A DNA stretch of 64,000 bases from Aeromonas rivipollensis (lineage in GTDB: Bacteria > Pseudomonadota > Gammaproteobacteria > Enterobacterales > Aeromonadaceae), in contig NZ_CP149130.1 of NCBI RefSeq assembly GCF_037811135.1, positions 2,042,501-2,106,500 on the forward strand, written 5' to 3'. Below are positions 57,658-64,000 of the stretch, one piece after another. Made by a program: the position numbers and the translations under genes. The first letter of the stretch is position 1, and the number at the start of each line of letters is the position of its first letter. The notes beneath the pieces were generated by a model. The model made no database searches. It saw only the letters and a list, made by a program, of their open reading frames with translations, and was not told the DNA's origin.

Positions 57658-59580
57658 TCAAGCCTCGGCAGGATAGATCGCCGATACCGCCGCCAGCACC
57701 TCGGCGAAGGGATGGGCCGCCAACTGGCCAAAACCGGCCAGGTTTCTCGCCTTGGTCCGAGTGGTCAGGGGGGTGGCGATACCACACAGGAAGCGGGTCA
57801 GGATCCGGGGATGGCGCTGGTGACACAGGGCAATCAGCGGATCGCACCAGGCGCACAAGCCGTGCTCGTTGGGCAAGCTCTGAGGCGGCAACGGCGGCAG
57901 CACGGCTATCTCCCCCCGGCAGACGGAGCAGTGCCCGCACCGCTCGGGCGCCTCTTCATCGGCAAAATAGCGGGCCAGCTCATGGCTCAGGCAGCGGCTC
58001 GAAGTAAAGAACCCCAGCAGGGCCTGCAGGCGGTCCAATTCACTCTGCTCCTTTTGCTCGAACAGGGCATGGAGCTGATCTGCCAGCGACTCGATGTCGA
58101 GATCCTGGCGCACGACCCGATACACCTCCGTCATCTGCTTGCTTTCCAGCTCTATCCAGCCCTGCTGCTGCAGATAGTCCAGCGCGGCGGCGGCTCGTTG
58201 CCGTTCCCCCTGATAACCCTGCCACAGCGCATCGAAGTCCATGGTACACCAGCTGCGCGCCTGGGGTGCACAGGCAAACAGCTGCTCCAGGAACTGGCGG
58301 CGATCGGGGTTGAAGCGGGCCAGGATCTCTCGCTTTTCCAGCACGAACTTGAAGCGGTACTCGGCAAAGTAGCTGTAGGCTGGGGCAATGATCCCCGCCA
58401 TCTCCAGATAGACCAGCAGGGTCTTGAGGGGCAGTTGGCGAATGTTGGTCTCATTGGAGAGGCGCAGCAGACCAAATTCCCACTCGGCCCCGCTCTGTTG
58501 CAGGATCTGGAGCAAGCTCAGGATGGCGTCCCTGTCCGGGGTATCTCCATAGACGAAGTTTTCCAGCACCGGCAACTGGGCGCGGCTCGCCAGCACCATG
58601 CAGCGGGAAGGGAGGCCGTCGCGCCCGGCACGGCCTATCTCCTGGCTGTAGTTCTCGATGGATTTGGGCAGATCGTAGTGAATGACACGGCGGATATCGG
58701 CCTTGTCGATGCCCATGCCAAAGGCGATGGTGGCGACGATGCAATCGAGTCGGCCGGCCATGAAGTCGTGCTGGATCTGGCTGCGCAGGGCGGGATCCAG
58801 CCCCGCATGATAGGCGCAGGCGCGGATGCCGATGGCCTGCAACTGATCGGCACACAGCTGCGCGCTGTGTTGCAGGGTGACGTAGACGATGGTGGGGGCC
58901 GCGGGATCGCGGCGCAGCTCGTCACGCAGCCAGCCATCGCGGGCACTGCCGGCCAGTGGAATGACGGCGAGATCCAGATTGGGACGATAGAAGCCTGTCA
59001 CCACCAGATCCTCGGCCGCGATGGCAAACTTGGCCTGCATGTCTGCCATGACCGCCGGGGTGGCGGTGGCGGTGAGCAGCAGTACCTGGGGAATGGCCAG
59101 ATCGCGGCGATGGTCCGGCAGCTTCAGATAGTCGGGCCGAAAGTTGTGGCCCCATTCCGAGATGCAGTGCGCCTCGTCCACCACCAGCAGGGAGAGCGGC
59201 ACCTGGGCGATGAAGCGGCGAAAGCGTTCATTCTTGAGCCGCTCTACCGAGATCATCAGGATCTTGAGCTGGCCGTCACTGGCCAGCTGCATCACCCGGC
59301 GGCTCTCCTCGGGGGTCTGGCTGGAGTCCAGAGTTGCGGCGGCAATCCCCTTGCTTTGCAAGAAAGCGAGCTGATCGTGCATCAGCGCCAGCAGGGGGGA
59401 GATGACCAGGGTCAGATGGGGCAGTGCCAGCGCGGGCAACTGATAGCAGAGGGACTTGCCTGCGCCGGTCGGGAAGATGGCCGCCGCACTCTTGCCGGCC
59501 AGCAGGCGGCTGATCACCGCTTCCTGGCCGGGTCGCAGCCGATCGAAGCCGAAGTGTCGGGTCAATAAAGAGGTGATCAT
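57658..59580 (-). CDS. RecQ family ATP-dependent DNA helicase
   Basis: A 640-residue superfamily 2 helicase from ATG 59580 (MITSLLTRHFGFDRLRPGQE); the frame stays open upstream to 59853 without support. Motifs: Walker A TGAGKS at 38-43, DEAH at 135-138, TATATP, and the QEIGRAGRDG motif VI. The RecQ zinc-binding site can be read as CLSHELARYFADE then CGHCSVC. After it come about 90 residues with no recognisable HRDC domain and several cysteines and histidines (CAWCDPLIALCHQRH). Divergence from canonical RecQ and the absence of HRDC suggest a RecQ-like paralogue rather than the main RecQ, so I give no symbol. Expected role: unwinding of recombination or repair intermediates. Confidence 0.88.
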   Translation of the reverse strand: MITSLLTRHFGFDRLRPGQEAVISRLLAGKSAAAIFPTGAGKSLCYQLPALALPHLTLVISPLLALMHDQLAFLQSKGIAAATLDSSQTPEESRRVMQLASDGQLKILMISVERLKNERFRRFIAQVPLSLLVVDEAHCISEWGHNFRPDYLKLPDHRRDLAIPQVLLLTATATPAVMADMQAKFAIAAEDLVVTGFYRPNLDLAVIPLAGSARDGWLRDELRRDPAAPTIVYVTLQHSAQLCADQLQAIGIRACAYHAGLDPALRSQIQHDFMAGRLDCIVATIAFGMGIDKADIRRVIHYDLPKSIENYSQEIGRAGRDGLPSRCMVLASRAQLPVLENFVYGDTPDRDAILSLLQILQQSGAEWEFGLLRLSNETNIRQLPLKTLLVYLEMAGIIAPAYSYFAEYRFKFVLEKREILARFNPDRRQFLEQLFACAPQARSWCTMDFDALWQGYQGERQRAAAALDYLQQQGWIELESKQMTEVYRVVRQDLDIESLADQLHALFEQKEQSELDRLQALLGFFTSSRCLSHELARYFADEEAPERCGHCSVCRGEIAVLPPLPPQSLPNEHGLCAWCDPLIALCHQRHPRILTRFLCGIATPLTTRTKARNLAGFGQLAAHPFAEVLAAVSAIYPAEA

Positions 59581-59917
59581 GGCAACAGGCTCCAGTGCAA
59601 AGTGAGCGGCATGATACCACTCTCGCCCCCACATCGGCCGATGATCGGACTGGTTTGGTGACAATTTGACCGTGGTTGATATTGTGTTATCACATTGTTG
59701 TAGATTTTTTGTGAGGTAACCCTGATATTTTTCAGTGATTATGTGGAAAAAAACGGTGGCAGATGGGATATTCCTTGTCCGCAACACCACGCGTTCTGGA
59801 CAGATCCAGAAGAAGGTTTGCCAACGGCACCACCGTCTACAGGCCGGTGTCAATGCGCGCGGCAGGTTGCCAACAGGACTAATGATTCACGCACCATGAG
59901 TGCACAGGGACTATTTG
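59581..59917. other. Divergent promoter interval between the helicase gene and sstT
   Basis: The left half (59630-59760) is AT-rich and probably holds both promoters; the right half looks like an untranslated leader of sstT. No gene, repeat or recognised operator is evident. Confidence 0.55.
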
Positions 59918-61168
59918 ATGACACAACAACACCCCCTCATAAAACTGGTCAACAGCACCAGTCTGGTTAGCCAGATCCTGGTCGGTCTGGTATTCGGTAT
60001 CCTCCTTGCCATGTTCATGCCTGAATGGGCCAAGGCGGCGGGTCTGCTTGGCAGCCTGTTCGTCGGAGCCCTGAAGGCGGTCGCCCCGCTGCTGGTGTTC
60101 GTGCTGGTGATGTCGGCGATCATTGGTCACAAACAGGGCCAGAAGACCAACATGAAGCCGATCTTGCTGCTCTATGTGCTGGGGACCTTCCTGGCAGCCG
60201 TGGTGGCCGTGATGGCGAGCTTCCTGTTCCCCTCCAACCTGCACCTGGTGGCCAGCAGTGCCGAGATCACCCCGCCGGGTGGCATCACCGAGGTACTGCA
60301 GACCCTGCTGTTCAACGTGGTGACCAACCCGGTGAAGGCGCTGCTGGATGCCAACTACATCGGTATCCTGGCCTGGGCCATCGGCCTTGGCATCGCCATG
60401 CGTCACGCGGGTGACAGCACCAAGGCGCTGATCACCGACCTGTCCCACGGGGTTTCCAGCATCGTCAGAGCGGTGATCCGCTGTGCGCCGCTCGGCATCC
60501 TGGGTCTGGTGGCATCCACCCTGGCCGAGACAGGTTTCGATGCCCTGTTTGGCTATGCCCAGCTGCTGGTAGTGCTGATCGGCTGCATGCTGTTCATCGC
60601 CTTCGTGGTCAACCCGCTCATCGTGTTCTGGAAGATCAAACGCAACCCCTATCCGCTGGTGCTGACCTGCCTGAAAGAGAGTGGCGTGACCGCCTTCTTC
60701 ACCCGCAGCTCCGCCGCCAACATCCCGGTCAACATGGCGCTGGCCGAGAAGCTGCGTCTGCCGGAAGACACCTACGCAGTCTCCATTCCGCTGGGAGCCA
60801 CCATCAACATGGCCGGTGCTGCCATCACCATCACTGTGCTCTCCATGGCAGCGGTGCATACCTTGGGGATGGAAGTGGATCTGGCTACCGCCATTCTGCT
60901 CTCAGTGGTCGCCACCATCAGCGCCTGTGGCGCCTCCGGCGTGGCCGGCGGTTCCCTGCTGCTGATCCCGCTGGCGTGCAGCCTGTTTGGCATCAGCAAC
61001 GACATCGCCATGCAGGTCGTCGCCGTGGGCTTCATCATCGGGGTGCTGCAGGACTCCGCCGAGACGGCCCTCAACAGCTCCACCGACGTGCTGTTTACCG
61101 CGGCCGCTTGCATGGCCGAGGATGAGAGCCTGATGGAGGCGGCCCCGCTGCCCAGCCGCGAAGCCTGA
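59918..61168 (+). CDS. sstT: Serine/threonine:sodium symporter SstT
   Basis: A 416-residue dicarboxylate/amino acid:cation symporter (DAACS) family protein, taking up serine and threonine with Na+. The start [27 protein letters not shown] has AGGGA eight bases upstream; a GTG six codons earlier is in frame but unsupported. Signatures include the helical hairpin [45 protein letters not shown] and the [21 protein letters not shown] block. A strong terminator with a UUCG loop follows. SstT and the nearby SdaC both import serine by different couplings. Confidence 0.95.
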   Translation: MTQQHPLIKLVNSTSLVSQILVGLVFGILLAMFMPEWAKAAGLLGSLFVGALKAVAPLLVFVLVMSAIIGHKQGQKTNMKPILLLYVLGTFLAAVVAVMASFLFPSNLHLVASSAEITPPGGITEVLQTLLFNVVTNPVKALLDANYIGILAWAIGLGIAMRHAGDSTKALITDLSHGVSSIVRAVIRCAPLGILGLVASTLAETGFDALFGYAQLLVVLIGCMLFIAFVVNPLIVFWKIKRNPYPLVLTCLKESGVTAFFTRSSAANIPVNMALAEKLRLPEDTYAVSIPLGATINMAGAAITITVLSMAAVHTLGMEVDLATAILLSVVATISACGASGVAGGSLLLIPLACSLFGISNDIAMQVVAVGFIIGVLQDSAETALNSSTDVLFTAAACMAEDESLMEAAPLPSREA

Positions 61169-61195
61169 TCCCCCTAGACTTTCCGCTATGTACTG

Positions 61196-61220
61196 GCGCC
61201 CTCTTCGGAGGGCGCTTTTT
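61196..61220 (+). terminator. Rho-independent terminator of sstT
   Basis: GCGCCCTC (61196-61203) pairs with GAGGGCGC (61208-61215) around a TTCG tetraloop and is followed by TTTTT. Confidence 0.93.
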
Positions 61221-61822
61221 ATTGCCTGCGATCTTGTGTCAGCGACGCTTGCCCCTTCCTTAATCCAATCTGCCGGTTGCCGCTGTGGGCCTCTTGTCCA
61301 TGGGAGGCGCGCCTGCTGGTGCGGGCGGTCGCGCTTATCCCCTCTGGAAAGAAGGGCCTCAGGCGTGGCGGTGTCTATAGGCTCAGGCGTTGATGGGCAG
61401 TCAGCCGCTGCGTCGTCATAGCGGCAAAGCACCAAGGCTCCTCAGCAGGGATATGGGCGCAGGATTGGCGAATCAGGGCTTTCGTTCTGTGTCGCCGCAT
61501 CGGAGCGTTGGCGAGCGACGACATCCCGCTTCTCGGGGGCAAACCCAGGCCCCTGAGGGGGTGGCCCCATGTTGGCGCGGTAAGTACCCATCCTCCGTGC
61601 ACTGGAACCCGGCAAAGGGCTGGGGAATATCAGAAGGGTAAATGGGCGGGGTCACTCGGCAGCATGGGGGCTGACGCCACTCCTGCTTCTCGTGCAGGCG
61701 TGGGGTCTGAGGAGAGGAGCGGATTGCACGGGCGGCAACGCAGCGGGGGAAGGTGAACGATTGGGGAGGGCGCTTGATACGGAAGATGGCCTTGATCCCG
61801 GTCTTTGCCGGGGCACAGCAAT

Positions 61823-61857
61823 GAAAACAGCCCGGCACGCTGAGCCTGCCGGGCTGT
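61823..61857 (-). terminator. Rho-independent terminator of sdaC
   Basis: ACAGCCCGGCA (61827-61837) pairs with TGCCGGGCTGT (61847-61857); on the minus strand TTTTCATTG follows. It lies 56 bases past the sdaC stop. Confidence 0.85.
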
Positions 61858-61912
61858 GGGTCTCTGCTCGGGTCAACCGGTGATCCGGTTGACCCAGGCT
61901 ATCGGGGCGGGG

Positions 61913-63211
61913 TTAGCCGACCAGCTGATAGAGGATGGCAGAGATGGCGATGAGGCCCATGGTTGCCACGAACAGGTTGCTGATCTGGCCCTGGTATTTC
62001 GCCATGGCCGGGACGCGCTTGATGGCGTACATCGGCATCAGGAACAGTATGGTGGCGATGATGGGGCCACCCAGGGATTCGATCATGCCGAGGATGGAGG
62101 GGTTGATCACGGCCACGGCCCACAGGGTCAGGATGAAGAAGGCGATGATGAACAGCTCAATCTTCTTGTGGTTCGGCTCTTTGCCGGAGGAACGCATCTG
62201 CTGCATCACCATGCCCTTCAGACCTTCACGGGCACCCAGGTAGTGGCCGAAGAAGGAGGAGACGATGGCGACGAAGGCAACCAGCGGACCGAAGTAGGAG
62301 ATGATGGGGCTCGCATGCTGGTTGGCCAGGTAGGAGAGCACGGCAATGTTCTGGGACTTGGCTTCTGCCAGCTGGGCCGGAGTCAGGCTCATCACGCAGG
62401 AGAAGACGAAGAACATCACGAAGCCCAGCAGTATGATGGCGGTGCGCTTGAGGATGGCGTCGGACTTGGCGACGGCGTTGTCACCGTGATCACGGCGCTG
62501 GGCCAGGGCGAAGCTGGAGATGGCCGGGCTGTGGTTGAAGGAGAACACCAGCACCGGGATGGTCAGCCACAGGGTGGTGGCGAAATCCTTGGCGGAGGGC
62601 ACCTGGGCCAGGGCGGCACCTGTCCAGTCCGGGATCAGGTAGAGGGAGATGCCCGCCAGGATGGCGATGAGGGGGTACACCAGGAACTCGGTGACCTTCA
62701 GCATCAGCTTCTCACCGGCCAGCATGACCGACATCATGGCCATGATCAGCACTATGGAGAGCATCCAGCGCGGTGGCGCCGTCATCTGCAGCTGGTTGAC
62801 CAGGAAGCTCTCGACGGTATTGGTGATGCCCACGCCGTAGATCAGCACTATGGGGTAGATGGCGAAGAAGTAGAGCAGGGTGATGAGTTTGCCCGCGCCC
62901 ACGCCGAAATGCTCTTCCACCACTTCGGTGATATCCGCATTCGGCTTCTTGGAGGAGAGCACGAAGCGCGCCAGGCCGCGGTGGGCCAGGTAGGTCATGG
63001 GGCCAACCAGCAGCGCCATGACCACCAGTGGCCAGAAGCCACCCATGCCGGCGTTGATGGGCAGGAACAGGATGCCGGCGCCGACGGCGGTGCCGAACAG
63101 GCTGATAACCCAGGTGGTGTCTTGTTTGCTCCAACCGCGTGATTGGACCGAGCTGATCCCTTGCTCCTGTGCGGCTGCAACGTCCTGTGCGCCAGTGACA
63201 GTATTGGACAT
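61913..63211 (-). CDS. sdaC: Serine:proton symporter SdaC
   Basis: A 432-residue, 11-helix transporter of the HAAAP/serine-threonine permease family. Close E. coli SdaC matches include [66 protein letters not shown] and the C-terminal [14 protein letters not shown] block ([18 protein letters not shown]). I start at ATG 63211 ([11 protein letters not shown]) with GGGGTGAG upstream; GTG 63220 is three codons earlier. The upstream 190 bases are AT-rich with TGTGATCA half-sites, possibly for CRP. No sdaA/sdaB serine deaminase gene is visible in the window. Confidence 0.94.
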   Translation of the reverse strand: MSNTVTGAQDVAAAQEQGISSVQSRGWSKQDTTWVISLFGTAVGAGILFLPINAGMGGFWPLVVMALLVGPMTYLAHRGLARFVLSSKKPNADITEVVEEHFGVGAGKLITLLYFFAIYPIVLIYGVGITNTVESFLVNQLQMTAPPRWMLSIVLIMAMMSVMLAGEKLMLKVTEFLVYPLIAILAGISLYLIPDWTGAALAQVPSAKDFATTLWLTIPVLVFSFNHSPAISSFALAQRRDHGDNAVAKSDAILKRTAIILLGFVMFFVFSCVMSLTPAQLAEAKSQNIAVLSYLANQHASPIISYFGPLVAFVAIVSSFFGHYLGAREGLKGMVMQQMRSSGKEPNHKKIELFIIAFFILTLWAVAVINPSILGMIESLGGPIIATILFLMPMYAIKRVPAMAKYQGQISNLFVATMGLIAISAILYQLVG

Positions 63212-63402
63212 GTGTCTCACCCCGAATGTGTGGTTTTAATTAGTCGGCGCAAGAATACTTTTTTTTTAATCAAAAATGTTGATCAGATTCACCTTTACGA
63301 GGCTGAAACCCGCACTTTCTTATAGAAATGTGATCAAAAGAATAAATAATCAAAATTTATTTATCATATGCGGTGTTAGTTGAATGTTAAATGGATAGTT
63401 TT

Positions 63403-63993
63403 TCACCTTGCTAGGTTATCAATATGTTGTCCTGACAGGTGCTGGGCCAGTTGGCGGATCATGCTGGCGGTGGCCCCCCAGATGAAGGAGTGTTGCCAGG
63501 GGATCCAGTAGATGGTGTGGCGCTTGCCCGCTCTTGGGAGGGTCAGGGCTATGTGGTGGGCCGGATCCAGCACATGGCTGAGGGGCACCTCGAAGGCCTG
63601 CTCCACTTCGTCGGGGCTGAGGGCAAGCCGATAGTCGGGATCTATCATGGCCAGCACAGGCAGGACGTCATACAGGGAGATGGTGTTGAGCGGGGTGAGA
63701 CTGCCGATGACCCGGACCTGGGAGGCGGGGATCCCGAGCTCTTCGTGGGTCTCTCGCAGGGCCGTGTGGATCAGGCTCTCATCTTCCGGATCCTGACGCC
63801 CGCCGGGGAAGCTTATCTGCCCCGGGTGGTGGCGCAGGGTAGTGCTGCGGCGGGTCAGCAACAGATGCAGCCCCTGGGGGCGCTCCACCAGAGGGATCAG
63901 CACAGCCGCCGGTTTGAGCCCCGCCAGCATCAGGCGGTGGGCGGGGGCGGGGCGTTGCAACAGGAAGCGGGTCAGTAGCTCGGCGCGGTTCAT
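63403..63993 (-). CDS. nudL: CoA pyrophosphatase, NudL family Nudix hydrolase
   Basis: A 196-residue Nudix protein predicted to split coenzyme A and its derivatives into phosphopantetheine and 3',5'-ADP. The CoA-Nudix signature LRHHPGQISFPGGRQDPED, placed just before the Nudix box RETHEELGI, is diagnostic for the YeaB/NudL group. Length and the C-terminal segment IWGATASMIRQLAQ also fit. The ATG lies seven bases from the right edge of the window, so upstream context and operon partners cannot be seen. Substrate choice is inferred from the family motif. Confidence 0.92.
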   Translation of the reverse strand: MNRAELLTRFLLQRPAPAHRLMLAGLKPAAVLIPLVERPQGLHLLLTRRSTTLRHHPGQISFPGGRQDPEDESLIHTALRETHEELGIPASQVRVIGSLTPLNTISLYDVLPVLAMIDPDYRLALSPDEVEQAFEVPLSHVLDPAHHIALTLPRAGKRHTIYWIPWQHSFIWGATASMIRQLAQHLSGQHIDNLAR

Positions 63994-64000
63994 CTCGATA

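Larger units (their letters stand above)
61169..61912. other. Gene-free stretch between sstT and sdaC
   Basis: About 740 bases hold only the terminators of the two convergent genes. Open frames exist on both strands, but they are arginine-, proline- and cysteine-rich shadows with no starts I trust. The composition (frequent CCCGC, GGCGA, GGGGC words) differs from the coding neighbours, and the stretch could be a decayed gene or a dispersed intergenic repeat; I cannot test this within one window. Confidence 0.5.

Noticed and set aside
61390..61838. Several 75-120 codon frames on both strands between sstT and sdaC
   Set aside because: They overlap each other, are rich in Arg, Pro, Ser and Cys, and none has a ribosome-binding site or recognisable motif.

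Overview
The window reads as a chromosomal segment of a high-GC gammaproteobacterium. The gene set (a Nrf nitrite reductase operon, glpABC, fadR next to nhaB, the prkA-yeaH-spoVR cluster, a DsbB with enterobacterial cysteine spacing, a LapA-type giant adhesin, and Escherichia/Vibrio-like versions of dadA, uvrB, dedA, ybjL, sstT and sdaC) points to Aeromonas or a close relative. This is an inference from gene content; no rRNA or other definitive marker is present. I see no insertion sequence, prophage, integron or CRISPR array.

Layout. 1-5.3 kb: the 3' end of an unrecognised gene, dadA (D-amino acid dehydrogenase), a DUF2256 mini-protein overlapping an iron-sulfur (6-4) photolyase-type gene, pbpG and a Nudix hydrolase. 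5.4-13.2 kb: a leftward nrfABCD-E-ccmG-like-nrfFG operon for periplasmic ammonifying nitrite reduction. Decayed copies of both ends of nrfD lie beside nrfD. 13.2-27.2 kb: a long leader, then a 4408-residue LapA-like RTX adhesin with an N-terminal retention module, a TAAG LapG-type cleavage motif and an exact 2169-bp tandem duplication. 27.3-31.7 kb: glpABC with a GlpR-like operator and a perfect CRP core site. 31.8-40.8 kb: ychJ, a chemoreceptor, then a ROK repressor translationally coupled to a CitA/DcuS-type sensor kinase and its response regulator, convergent with tctCBA (tricarboxylate uptake). 41-45.2 kb: an MltF-like lytic transglycosylase, ybjL, a 770-bp gene-free stretch with DnaA-box-like sites, and tRNA-Asn. 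45.3-51.2 kb: uvrB, a DUF1232 gene, dedA, a tandem array of terminator plus dsbB 3'-end copies, dsbB and nhaB. 51.5-57.1 kb: fadR and the leftward prkA-yeaH-spoVR operon. 57.4-64 kb: a candidate small RNA gene, a RecQ-family helicase, sstT, a 740-bp gene-free stretch, sdaC and a NudL-type CoA pyrophosphatase.

How it works together. Much of the window serves low-oxygen respiration and organic-acid or glycerol use: Nrf nitrite ammonification, the anaerobic glycerol-3-phosphate dehydrogenase, and a sensor-regulated tricarboxylate transporter with a chemoreceptor beside it. The adhesin is likely to control surface attachment, but its secretion system and LapD/LapG partners are not in this window. 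The least expected structures are the repeated duplications of gene ends (nrfD and dsbB), the long identical repeat inside the adhesin gene, the ROK/two-component operon, the orphan small-RNA-like unit near 57.5 kb, and the DnaA-box cluster beside tRNA-Asn.
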